Below, piece after piece: positions 1 through 6,929 of a stretch of DNA of 28,461 bases; position 1 is the stretch's first letter; every line of letters begins with the position of its first letter. The stretch comes from Bacillota bacterium (GTDB taxonomy: Bacteria > Bacillota > Sulfobacillia > Thermaerobacterales > RSA17), in the NCBI GenBank assembly GCA_017577485.1, contig PKRI01000028.1, positions 1-28,461 on the forward strand. The letters run 5' to 3'. The position numbers were made by a program, and so were the translations under genes. Under the pieces are notes generated by a model. It was not told the origin of the DNA and made no database searches. It saw nothing but the letters and a program-made list of their open reading frames with translations.

Positions 1-467
1 GCGTAGTACGCCTCGGTGTTGGCCAGGTGTTCCAGGACCTCGCCCAGGGAGCGCTTGCCGGGGGCGGGCCGCCAGTCCAGCATGGCAGGGGGCAGCCCCC
101 GCATCAGGCGCATCAGGTCTTCCCGAGCCGCCGCCAGCACGCGCAGGCCCAGGTCCAGCACCGCATCGTCCAGGGGCCGGTGCCAGGGTTCGAAGAAGGC
201 TTCGGTGTCGCCCGAGGTCACCCGGCCCCCGGTGACCACCCGCCCGGCGACTTCCACCGCCACGGGTCTGCAGGCAGCGGCCGGGTCCAGCAGGCCGTGG
301 CACGCCAGCCAGGCTCGCTCTGCCTGGGTGATGGCCGGCGCCAGCGCCAGGGCTGCCTCTTCGCCGGGTGCCTTAAAGGTTGCCCCGGGATGGACCAGGC
401 AGTGACACATGCAGCCGCCGGCCTGGCCCATTTCCAGGTAAACGGGCAGCACCACCGGTGCCGTCAC
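1..467 (-). CDS. DinB-fold protein with N-terminal HicB-like segment (partial)
   Basis: This gene runs off the left edge, leaving about 155 codons visible. GTG at 467-465 is chosen as start because GGGAGGT lies six bases upstream. Residues from about 90 onward (EPWHRPLDDAVLDLG, then MLDWRPAPGKRSLGEVLEHL and NTEAYY) match the first helices of the DinB/YfiT four-helix metalloenzyme fold, including the helix that normally supplies the first metal-binding His (EHLANTE). The first 60 residues (PVYLEMGQAGGCMCHC, then PGATFKAPGEEAALALAPAI) resemble the small HicB/UPF0150 fold with its G-x-T-x-EEAL pattern. DinB-like proteins are often thiol-dependent transferases or stress proteins, but no substrate can be named here. 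It is divergent from the DUF2892 gene. The DinB call is fairly sure; the HicB-like call is an inference from pattern only. Confidence 0.72.
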   Translation of the reverse strand, partial: MTAPVVLPVYLEMGQAGGCMCHCLVHPGATFKAPGEEAALALAPAITQAERAWLACHGLLDPAAACRPVAVEVAGRVVTGGRVTSGDTEAFFEPWHRPLDDAVLDLGLRVLAAAREDLMRLMRGLPPAMLDWRPAPGKRSLGEVLEHLANTEAYY

Positions 468-598
468 AACGCTACCTCCCAGCACCTCCTCGGTTGGATG
501 GGGCCGGTGCGGCATCCTCCAGGAGCCTCACAGGGGCCGCACGGTGTCGGATGTGCTCGGACACCGGGTGCTGCCGGGCCGCGGCGGCAGTCCGCACG

Positions 599-627
599 TT
601 CCGAGGGTAGGGCGCGAAGCGTATAGA
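599..627 (+). promoter_or_regulatory. Candidate sigma-70-type promoter for the DUF2892 gene
   Basis: TTCCGA (599-604) and TATAGA (622-627) are separated by 17 bases, about 100 bases upstream of the membrane-protein start at 726. A second -10-like TAGAAT lies near 693 but has no good -35. The call rests on pattern only. Confidence 0.35.
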
Positions 628-725
628 TGCTCCGGCCTCTGACCCGTTTCTGACGGTCCTTCGCCGGGTGTGCCACGCGCACCGTTGGGGCTAGAATTCG
701 GGGCAAAGAGGAGGAGGATGACACG

Positions 726-932
726 ATGCCCACCAACGTCGGCCGCGCCGACCGCATCATCCGGCTCATCATCGCCGTCGCGGCAGCCTTTGCGGGCTTC
801 AGGCTGGGTGGGACCGTGGGGTACGTACTTTACGCCGTTGCCGCCTTGATGCTGGTTACGGCCGCCCTGGGCTGGTGCGGGATCTACGCGCTCCTGGGGC
901 TGAGCACCTGCCCGGTGCAGCGGGGCCGGTAG
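726..932 (+). CDS. DUF2892 / YgaP-type transmembrane protein
   Basis: This is a 68-residue membrane protein. It begins NVGRADRIIRLIIAV, has two hydrophobic helices (about residues 10-28 and 33-50) and ends GWCGIYALLGLSTCP. This is the pattern of the DUF2892 family, the membrane domain found alone or behind a rhodanese domain in YgaP. The two late cysteines (GWC and STCP) are typical of the family; their role is not settled, though sulfur or cyanide chemistry has been proposed for YgaP. ATG 726 is preceded by a strong AGAGGAGGAGG tract. It appears monocistronic, and the region between it and panB is low-complexity GC-rich sequence without a visible gene. Confidence 0.85.
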   Translation: MPTNVGRADRIIRLIIAVAAAFAGFRLGGTVGYVLYAVAALMLVTAALGWCGIYALLGLSTCPVQRGR

Positions 933-1052
933 GAGCGGTCCAAGCGGCGCTGCGCCTCTCGGTGCCTCCGCGCATCTCCGCGTCTGCCGCGGTTGTTTGC
1001 GCCGCCGCGGCTGTCCGCGCCGCCGCGTGCCGCCGCGCGCCGAAGTTACCGG

Positions 1053-1949
1053 CTAATCCAACTTCTCCACCACGTCATCGTCCATCGAGAACGAATGCTC
1101 GTCGGTGGGGAAGGCGCCCGTGCGGACCTCGTCGATGAAGCGGCCGACCGCGTCGCGGATGGCGGCGCTGAGGTCCACGTACTGCTTGGCGAACTTGGGT
1201 GACTTGCCGGCGTACAGGCCCAACAGGTCGTGCAGGATCAGGACCTGCCCGTCGCAGTCCGGGCCGGCCCCGATGCCGATGGTGGGAATCGGGACGGCTT
1301 CGGTCACCCGCCTGGCCAACTGCCGCGGCACCATCTCCAGGACCAGGGCGAAGGCGCCGGCCTCGGCCAGGCGCTGGGCGTCCTCCAGCAGTTGCCGGGC
1401 GGCGGCCTCGGTCCGGCCCTGGACCCGGTAGCCGCCCAGGGCGTGGACCGACTGGGGCGTCAGGCCCAGGTGGCCCATGACGGGGATCCCCGCCTCCACC
1501 AGGCGCCGCACCGTGTCCACCACCGCCGCCCCGCCTTCCAGCTTGACGGCCTGGGCGCCGCCCTCGGCCAGCAGCCGGCCGGCGCTGCGCAGGGCGTCCT
1601 CGACGCTGACCTGGTAGGTCAGGAAGGGGAGGTCGGCCACAACCAGCGCCCGCCGGGCCGCGCGGGCCACGGGACGGGTGTGGTGGAGGATGTCGTCCAG
1701 CGTGACGGGCACCGTGGACTCGTAGCCCAGCACCGTCATGCCCAGCGAATCGCCCACCAGCAGCACGTCCACGCCCGCCTGGTCCAGCAGCCGGGCGGTG
1801 GGGTAGTCGTAGGCGGTCAGCATGGTGATGGGGCGGCCTTCCCGCTTCATGCGCTGCAGGGTGCGCACCGTGACGGGCGCCGCCTGTACGGGAACGCCGG
1901 CCGGGTCGGTCCCCAGCCGGCTGCCGGGACTGCTCCCCGCAGTGCTCAA
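1053..1949 (-). CDS. panB: 3-methyl-2-oxobutanoate hydroxymethyltransferase
   Basis: This enzyme transfers a hydroxymethyl group from 5,10-methylene-THF to 2-oxoisovalerate, the first committed step to pantothenate and coenzyme A, in the cytosol. The whole (beta/alpha)8 signature is present: RPITMLTAYDYPTARLLD, VDVLLVGDSLGM (Mg-binding Asp), VVADLPF, AVKLEGG, PVMGHLGLTPQ and PTIGIGAG. The length of 298 is slightly longer than usual because of a 25-residue unconserved N-terminus. The start is TTG at 1949-1947, with GGGAGG nine bases upstream; a shorter start cannot be excluded. It lies 119 bases downstream of the CBS-pair gene on the same strand and may be co-transcribed. panC and panD are not in the window. 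Confidence 0.95.
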   Translation of the reverse strand: MSTAGSSPGSRLGTDPAGVPVQAAPVTVRTLQRMKREGRPITMLTAYDYPTARLLDQAGVDVLLVGDSLGMTVLGYESTVPVTLDDILHHTRPVARAARRALVVADLPFLTYQVSVEDALRSAGRLLAEGGAQAVKLEGGAAVVDTVRRLVEAGIPVMGHLGLTPQSVHALGGYRVQGRTEAAARQLLEDAQRLAEAGAFALVLEMVPRQLARRVTEAVPIPTIGIGAGPDCDGQVLILHDLLGLYAGKSPKFAKQYVDLSAAIRDAVGRFIDEVRTGAFPTDEHSFSMDDDVVEKLD

Positions 1950-2068
1950 CCGTGCCTGCCTCCCAGCGCCGTCGAGCGCGCCCGATTCCGCCGCCGGCGA
2001 TTTGCGCTCTCCGCCCGTCTACGCGCCGGGCGGCCGCAGTCCTGCCCGGATCACGCTACCCCCGGCGG

Positions 2069-2611
2069 TCACGACTCCGACCGGCCCAGGTCGTGCAGGT
2101 CCCGCAGCGTCACCAGTTCCTGGCTCATGCGGGCCAGGGCGCGCAGGACGATGTCGCTGCGGGACACCAGCCCCACCAGGCGGTCCTGGTTCACCACCGG
2201 CAGTTTCTTCACGCCGTACTCGCTCATCAGCTGGGCCGCGTCGGCCAGCGGCGCGTCCTCGGTGATGGTGACCACGTCGCGGGTCATCAGGTCGGACACC
2301 CGGCTCATGGCCAGCCTGTACAGGCGGTCCGCCACCGTTTCCCCGGGCGGTGCCGCCTCGGCCGGCTGCTCATCGCCCGGCTCCAGGAAGGCGGCGGCGT
2401 ACCCGATACCCGTGGCTGCCAGCGACCGGATCAGGTCACCGATGGTGATCATGCCCACCAGCCTGCCGTCGCCCGTCACCACCGGCGCCCCGTCGATCCA
2501 GTTGTCCACGAAGCGGTTGACCACGTCTGCGATACGCTCGTCGGGCGAAACCGTGATCACGTCGCGGGCCATGACGTCGCCCACCCGCTGCACGTCGTCT
2601 TCCGTCGGCAT
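2069..2611 (-). CDS. Tandem CBS-domain protein
   Basis: This 180-residue protein consists of two CBS motifs. The first is about residues 10-70 (VGDVMARDVITVSPDERIADVVNR ... GMITIGDLI) and the second about 105-165 (VSDLMTRDVVTITEDAPLADAAQLM ... GLVSRSDIV). They are joined by an acidic and Pro-rich linker. CBS pairs bind adenine nucleotides and act as energy sensors; stand-alone pairs usually have no known partner. ATG 2611 is chosen because AGAAAGGGAGGG precedes it at normal spacing; the open frame upstream of it is only the shadow of the opposite-strand gene. It is divergent from proline dehydrogenase across a 219-base region and upstream of panB. The domain call is firm and the function unknown. 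Confidence 0.9.
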   Translation of the reverse strand: MPTEDDVQRVGDVMARDVITVSPDERIADVVNRFVDNWIDGAPVVTGDGRLVGMITIGDLIRSLAATGIGYAAAFLEPGDEQPAEAAPPGETVADRLYRLAMSRVSDLMTRDVVTITEDAPLADAAQLMSEYGVKKLPVVNQDRLVGLVSRSDIVLRALARMSQELVTLRDLHDLGRSES

Positions 2612-2731
2612 CGGCGTTCCCTCCCTTTCTAAAGCCAACCACAGCCGGCGCGAAAAAGCCAATGGGGCGGGCGCTCCATTTGTCCTCGGGCGGGGACCGG
2701 TGGCCGGCGGGCCGCAGCCGGGAGCGGGCGG

Positions 2732-2749
2732 GGGCCGGCGCGCCGGCCC
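2732..2749. repeat. Perfect 18-bp palindrome between divergent genes
   Basis: GGGCCGGCG|CGCCGGCCC is a perfect inverted repeat with no spacer, in the 219-base region between the divergent CBS-pair gene and proline dehydrogenase. A smaller inverted pair, ATGATG (2789-2794) and CATCAT (2806-2811), lies just before the proline dehydrogenase start. Either could be an operator, but such GC palindromes also arise by chance in DNA this GC-rich. Confidence 0.3.
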
Positions 2750-2830
2750 GGCCGAACCAGCGGGGTGCAGCCTGGTACCCGATGCTTCATGATGAGAGAG
2801 GACTGCATCATAACTGCCGGAGGTACTGCC

Positions 2831-3760
2831 GTGGCCGTCGATCTCAACCCCATGTTCCGATCGCTGATCCTGTCCGCCACCCAGAACCGGGCGGTGGCCG
2901 GCCTGGTCCGCAAGCACGGCATGCGCCTGGGCGCCGCCCGCTTCGTGGCCGGCGAAACCCTGGACGAGGCCGTGGAGGTCCTGCGCCGGCTGAACCAGCA
3001 GGGCCTTTACACCAACACCACGCTGCTGGGCGAGGGGGTCCGCGACCGGGACCAGGCCCGGGCCGTGGTGGAGGAGTACCTGGAGATCCTGGACCGCATC
3101 CACGCCGAGAACCTCAAGACCAACATCGCCTTGAAGCTGACGCACCTGGGGCTGGACCTGGGCGAGGACTTCGCCTGCGACAACCTGCGGGTGCTGCTGG
3201 AGCGGGCGCGGGAGCTGGGCAACTTCATCCGCATCGACATGGAGGAGTCGGCCCGGGTCGACGCGACCCTGCGGATCTACCGGCGCCTGCGGGAGCAGGG
3301 CTTCGACAACGTGGGGACGGTGCTGCAGGCCTACCTGTACCGCAGCGAGGAGGACCTGCGCTCGCTGCTGCCCCTGGCGCCCAACCTGCGGCTGGTCAAG
3401 GGCGCCTACCTGGAGCCGCCGTCGGTGGCCTTCCCCAAGAAGGCCGACGTGGACCGCAATTACCTGCGGCTGGCCGAGCTGTCGCTGACCGGGCCCGGCT
3501 ACACCGCGGTGGCCACCCACGACGAGCGCATCATCGACTGGGTCATCAACTTCACGGAGCAGAAGGGCATCGGCCGCGACCGCTTCGAGTTCCAGATGCT
3601 GTACGGCGTCCGCAGCGACCTGCAGTTGGACCTGGCCCGGCGGGGCTATAAGGTGCTGACGGCCACGCCCTTCGGCAAGGAGTGGTACTTCTACCTGATG
3701 CGCCGCCTGGCCGAGCGCCCGGCCAACGTGCTGTTCATCCTGCGGAACCTGTTCAAGTGA
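2831..3760 (+). CDS. Proline dehydrogenase
   Basis: This monofunctional FAD enzyme oxidises L-proline to pyrroline-5-carboxylate, the first step of proline use as carbon and nitrogen source. With GTG 2831 the protein is 309 residues, the usual size of the short bacterial form in Deinococcus, Thermus and Bacillus. The barrel motifs RLVKGAYLEP (about 187-196, Lys near the flavin) and FQMLYGVR (about 254-261) are intact, followed by the conserved TPFGKEWYFYLMRRLAERPAN. GTG 2831 is chosen because GGAGGT ends six bases before it; an open frame extends 22 codons further upstream without a better site. No P5C dehydrogenase (rocA/putA C-half) is adjacent. The gene just downstream is a disulfide oxidoreductase. 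Confidence 0.95.
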   Translation: MAVDLNPMFRSLILSATQNRAVAGLVRKHGMRLGAARFVAGETLDEAVEVLRRLNQQGLYTNTTLLGEGVRDRDQARAVVEEYLEILDRIHAENLKTNIALKLTHLGLDLGEDFACDNLRVLLERARELGNFIRIDMEESARVDATLRIYRRLREQGFDNVGTVLQAYLYRSEEDLRSLLPLAPNLRLVKGAYLEPPSVAFPKKADVDRNYLRLAELSLTGPGYTAVATHDERIIDWVINFTEQKGIGRDRFEFQMLYGVRSDLQLDLARRGYKVLTATPFGKEWYFYLMRRLAERPANVLFILRNLFK

Positions 3761-3890
3761 GGCCGCTGGTGCCGGTGATGCCGCGGGCGGGACGGGCAGC
3801 CTCCGGTTGCGGTAAGGTAGGGGTGAAAGTATGTGAAGGATCCGGCCCGGCGCTGCCGCCGGGCCGGGGAACCTGCCGGAGGTGAGGCCC

Positions 3891-4619
3891 GTGGCGATGC
3901 TGACGGACGACGTTGCTCGCGCGGTCAAGGAGCGGTTGGGTCAACTGCCGCGCCGGGTCACCCTCCACGTGTTCACCAGCGAGGACCGGGTGCTGGTGCC
4001 CGGGCGCGACCCGTCTCCCGGGGTGCGCGAAACGGTCCAGTTGCTGCAGGAACTGGCCGGGCTGGTCGACACCGTGAGTGTTGAGGTCCACAACCTGCAC
4101 ACCGACGAGGAACTGGCGGCCCGCTTCGGCGTGGAACGGGCGCCGGCCATCGTGCCGGTGGCCCAGGGCGATGAGGGCGAGGTCGACTACGGGATCCGGT
4201 TTTATGGTCCCCCGGCGGGATACGAGTTCGGGTCCCTGCTGGAGGCCATCGAGCTGGTGGCCGCCGGCAGCGCCGACCTGCCGGCGCAGGCGGCGGACAC
4301 CCTGGAGGGGGTCGACGAGGCCGTCCACCTGCGGATCTTCACGACCCCGACGTGCCCGTTCTGCCCGGGGGCCGTGCGCGCGGGCATGGAGTTTTCCGTC
4401 GCCCGCGAGAATGTGCGCGTCGACGTGATCGACGCCACCGGCTACCCGCTGCTGTCGCGGGCCTATGCGGTGAGCGGCGTCCCGAAGGTCGTGATCAATG
4501 ACAGGGCGTCGTTCGCCGGCGCGCTGCCGCCGGAGCAGTTCGCCCAGGCCATTGCCATGGCGGTGGGCACGCCCGGCGGGAGCGGCGGCGACGGGGAATC
4601 GCCCGGCGACCAGGCGTAG
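3891..4619 (+). CDS. Glutaredoxin-like protein disulfide oxidoreductase (two thioredoxin folds)
   Basis: This 242-residue protein is built from two thioredoxin-fold units, like the protein disulfide oxidoreductases (PDO, GlrX-type) of thermophilic archaea and bacteria. These keep intracellular disulfides in balance and can pair with a thioredoxin reductase. The C-terminal unit carries the active site CPFC (residues 155-158) in TTPTCPFC and the cis-Pro region SGVPKVVIND. The N-terminal unit (LHVFTSEDR) lacks the CxxC found in many PDOs, so only one redox centre remains. GTG 3891 is preferred because GGAGGTGA ends five bases before it; GTG 3882 would bury that site. A Gly-rich tail follows residue 225. 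The family call is strong. Confidence 0.88.
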   Translation: MAMLTDDVARAVKERLGQLPRRVTLHVFTSEDRVLVPGRDPSPGVRETVQLLQELAGLVDTVSVEVHNLHTDEELAARFGVERAPAIVPVAQGDEGEVDYGIRFYGPPAGYEFGSLLEAIELVAAGSADLPAQAADTLEGVDEAVHLRIFTTPTCPFCPGAVRAGMEFSVARENVRVDVIDATGYPLLSRAYAVSGVPKVVINDRASFAGALPPEQFAQAIAMAVGTPGGSGGDGESPGDQA

Positions 4620-4708
4620 GCGTCAGAGGCTTGATTCGGAAGCGATGGGTTTCCGGGGCGCACGGCCGGCCGACGCACCGGTGCGCCGGAACCCACACGC
4701 AACAGCGC

Positions 4709-4739
4709 GCGGCGCGGGAGCGGAAGGCTCCCGCGCCGC
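4709..4739. terminator. Strong hairpin between convergent genes
   Basis: A perfect 13-bp stem (GCGGCGCGGGAGC with GCTCCCGCGCCGC) with a five-base loop lies between the convergent disulfide oxidoreductase gene and the lipoprotein gene. There is no clear T-run on either side. The position suits a two-way terminator. Confidence 0.5.
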
Positions 4740-4831
4740 CCGTCTGTTCGCGCGCTGCGCGTCTGTCGCGGGCTGCCGTCAGACCTCCGCGCCTGCTGCT
4801 GCGCTCGATAGCTGCCCGCCTGCGCAGCCGG

Positions 4832-5278
4832 TTACCGGCAGGATGAGACCGCGAGCGTGCCCGCGCGTGCCGCTTCCAGCAGGGTCGCGGCGTCGCCGTC
4901 GAGGCGCAGTTCCGCCATGACCTCAGCCCGCTGGTCCGATCCCGGGCCCAGGCGGGACATCTGGACCCAACCCATGGCGTACCGGTCATGGTCGCCGCCG
5001 CCCAGGGCCTCGCTCACGGCAGCTTCCCAGCGGTCCAGCAGGTTGATGACGGTCAGAGGCTCGGGCTGGGCCGGCGAGGGCCCGCCGGGTTGCGCTGGAA
5101 TTTCGTCGCCTGTTCCCTGCGCTGTTCGCTGCGAGCCGCCGGGCGGTGCCTCCGTTTCTCCGGGTGGAACCTCCGCCTCGTTTGGGGGTGCCTCCGCGCC
5201 GCGGGGCGGTGCTTCGGCCCGGCCCGGCGGTTCACCGGCCGGGGCGCCGCTGCAGCCGGCCAGGATGAGCGCCACCAC
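4832..5278 (-). CDS. Putative lipoprotein with Pro/Glu-rich linker, unknown function
   Basis: The translated product is MVALILAGCSG followed by about 55 residues of degenerate repeats (EAPPRGAEAPPNEAEVPPG type) and a 75-residue C-terminal part without a family I recognise (TVINLLDRWEAAVSEAL ... SSCR). LILAGC is a good lipobox, and the Pro-rich stretch would act as a spacer between membrane and domain. The start is a problem. The only usable codons in frame are two adjacent GTGs (5278, 5275), which leave just eight residues before the Cys and no positive charge. Upstream codons in frame (S-S-K-G-S-T-P-A-A-V-V) would complete a signal peptide but hold no start before a TGA. A small indel near 5290 is possible. 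It lies 45 bases downstream of the HAD gene. Confidence 0.55.
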   Translation of the reverse strand: MVALILAGCSGAPAGEPPGRAEAPPRGAEAPPNEAEVPPGETEAPPGGSQRTAQGTGDEIPAQPGGPSPAQPEPLTVINLLDRWEAAVSEALGGGDHDRYAMGWVQMSRLGPGSDQRAEVMAELRLDGDAATLLEAARAGTLAVSSCR

Positions 5279-5323
5279 GACTGCCGCTGGAGTGCTCCCT
5301 TTTGATGAGGTCGGGGAACGGGT

Positions 5324-5749
5324 TCAGTTCCCGGAGTGGACCGGCTGTTCGCTTCGGGTGACCGCAGGGGAGTGCCGGTCGCCGGGTTCGCGCGGGGCGC
5401 GGCGCTCCTGGTGCCAGTGGGGCCGGAAGTGCCGCAGGGCTGACAGCACCTCGTCGTAATCGCCGCGGAAAGGGATGGCCCGGTCGTCCACGTAGGCCAC
5501 CGCCGGGACCTTGCGGTCGGTGACGTCGTCCACGTGGGCGTCGAGCCCGTGGCGCCGGAGCCAGTCCCAGACCTGGTCCGGGCGCCGCGTGCTGAGGACC
5601 ACCACGCGAAACCCCATCGCCTTGAGCCGCTCCAGGAACCGCCCGGCACCGGGCCGCGGCGGGTCGAAGTGCTCCTCGCCGCGGAACCCGGCGTAGGTGT
5701 CCAGCACGCCGTTCCAGTCGACGCAGACGGTGCGGTTCCCCGGGTGCAT
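5324..5749 (-). CDS. Small HAD-superfamily hydrolase
   Basis: This is a 141-residue cytosolic protein with the compact HAD fold. The Asp motif is VCVDWNGVLDTY (nucleophile Asp11, second Asp at 17 rather than 13, so D-W-N-G in place of DxDG), motif II is VVVLSTRR, a conserved Lys lies near DRKVPAVAYV, and motif IV is YVDDRAIP. The closest relatives known to me by look are the short phosphatase-like proteins of phage and bacterial genomes that resemble the phosphatase half of polynucleotide kinase. The substrate is unknown. ATG 5749 has GGAGGT at a rather long 11-base distance and a second GGAGG touching it. The last 25 residues are unconserved and charged. Confidence 0.75.
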   Translation of the reverse strand: MHPGNRTVCVDWNGVLDTYAGFRGEEHFDPPRPGAGRFLERLKAMGFRVVVLSTRRPDQVWDWLRRHGLDAHVDDVTDRKVPAVAYVDDRAIPFRGDYDEVLSALRHFRPHWHQERRAPREPGDRHSPAVTRSEQPVHSGN

Positions 5750-6135
5750 CCTCCGAGTCTACCTCCAATTTCGTCCCTATTAGGGCCGGTTAAGGCCGCC
5801 CCGCTTTCCTTTGGGCTGATCCCGGCGGTACTTCCGTAAACTCGAGGCCGCCAGTGCGGCTATCGGGCTTATTATTGGCTGGGCAGCGCCAGGATCGGAC
5901 CTGTCCTCCACGGGACCGCCGACGTGGCCGTCAATAGGCCCGATATTGGACCCGCGGCAGCACAGCCCCGGGCTCGAGGGCCAGAAACGACCTTGCCCGG
6001 CCCGCCGCTGCCCGGCGCCCGACTGCCGGGCACAACCGCCTGCCCTGCTTCCCAGGATCCGCCGCCTCCCGCCGTGACGTTTGCGCTTCCCATGCGTCGA
6101 AGGAAGTGAAAGGCGCGCCTGAAGGGAGCGATCCC
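5750..6135. other. Intergenic region, divergent promoters expected
   Basis: These 386 bases separate the divergent HAD hydrolase and sigma-factor genes. I see no convincing gene on either strand. The stretch 5850-5950 is less GC-rich than its surroundings and includes an inverted repeat CAATA (5932-5936) / TATTG (5944-5948) with a seven-base spacer, which might be an operator. I could not fix a -10/-35 pair. Confidence 0.4.
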
Positions 6136-6929
6136 GTGAACGAGGCTGAACGGCCCCGGACGCCGGACGCCGCGGCCGGCGCGTACCGGCGCCGCTGGGG
6201 CGCCGTTTGGGACACCGTCTACCGATTCATCTATAGCCGGGTCCAGAACCGCGAGGAAGCTGAGGACCTGACCCAGGAGGTCTGCGCCCGCGTGCTGCGG
6301 CGGCAGGGTGCGGCGAACCCCGGGGGGCCGGTGCCCCGCGCACCTTCGGGGGTACCGGCAGCCCCCGTAGGCGCGGCGGCCTCAGCGGTCCCGGCGGACC
6401 CGCTGGACCCGCCGGTCCCGTCGCCGGCATACCTGCGGGCGGCCGCCCTGAACCTGCTGCGCGACCGCTGGCGGCGCCGTCGCTCCAGCGGAGTGCTGTC
6501 GCCCCTTGAGGAGGCCTGGCTGGTGGCTGACGACGACGCCGACCCGGGTGCGCGCCTCCTGGACCGGCTCTGGCTGCGCGGTCTGCTGGACCGCCTGCCG
6601 CCCGACCAGCGCCAGGTGCTGGAATCCGCATCATCCAGGGGTTGTCGCGGGCGGAGACCGCCGCCCGCATGGGCCGCAGCGAGGCGTCGGTGCGCGGCCT
6701 GAAGTACCGGGCCATCCAGGCGCTGCGGGAAATGGCGCTGGCGGAACTGGGTGCCCGCGCCGGCTCCGGCACCGGGGATGCACGCCATGCAGGCACCGGC
6801 ACCGGGGATGCACGCCATGCAGGCACCGGCACCGGGGATGCACGCGCAGGTACCGGCACCGGGGGACCCGGCGCCACCACCCTCGGCCGCGGCTACACCG
6901 TGGATCGTGAGGAGGCGGAACGGACATGA
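6136..6929 (+). pseudogene. ECF-type RNA polymerase sigma factor, frameshifted
   Basis: From GTG 6136 (GGGAGC seven bases upstream) the frame encodes region 2 (WDTVYRFIYSRVQNREEAEDLTQEVCARVLRR), a Pro/Ala-rich insert, the end of region 2/start of the linker (YLRAAALNLLRDRWRRRR) and the beginning of region 4 (LLDRLPPDQRQVLE). At 6624/6625 one base appears to be missing. The rest of region 4 (IIQGLSRAETAARMGRSEAS, then VRGLKYRAIQALREMA) continues in another frame to TGA 6927-6929. That end overlaps the anti-sigma start as ATGA, which shows that the second frame is the natural one. A 30-bp tandem repeat encodes the Gly/Thr/His tail. As given, the reading frame leaves region 4 early, so the factor would lack -35 recognition unless this is a sequence error. 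Confidence 0.8.
6762..6865 (+). repeat. 30-bp tandem repeat inside the sigma-factor 3' end
   Basis: There are about 3.5 units of a 30-bp repeat built on GGCACCGGCACCGGGGATGC plus ACGCCATGCA. Units start at 6762, 6792 and 6822, and the last is degenerate. Units one and two differ at one base. The unit length is a multiple of three, so copy-number change would keep the frame. It encodes GTGTGDARHA-type residues after region 4. Confidence 0.9.

Noticed and set aside
933..1052. GCCGCCGCG-rich tract between the DUF2892 gene and panB
   Set aside because: It is low-complexity sequence with no regular repeat unit, clean hairpin or gene.
2026..2049. CCGGGC/GCCCGG pair between the CBS gene and panB
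   Set aside because: A six-base stem with a 12-base loop is expected by chance here and is too weak to call a terminator.
2069..3928. 619-residue minus-strand frame
   Set aside because: Only its last 180 residues (CBS pair) look like protein. The rest is the mirror of proline dehydrogenase, and a ribosome site marks the true start at 2611.
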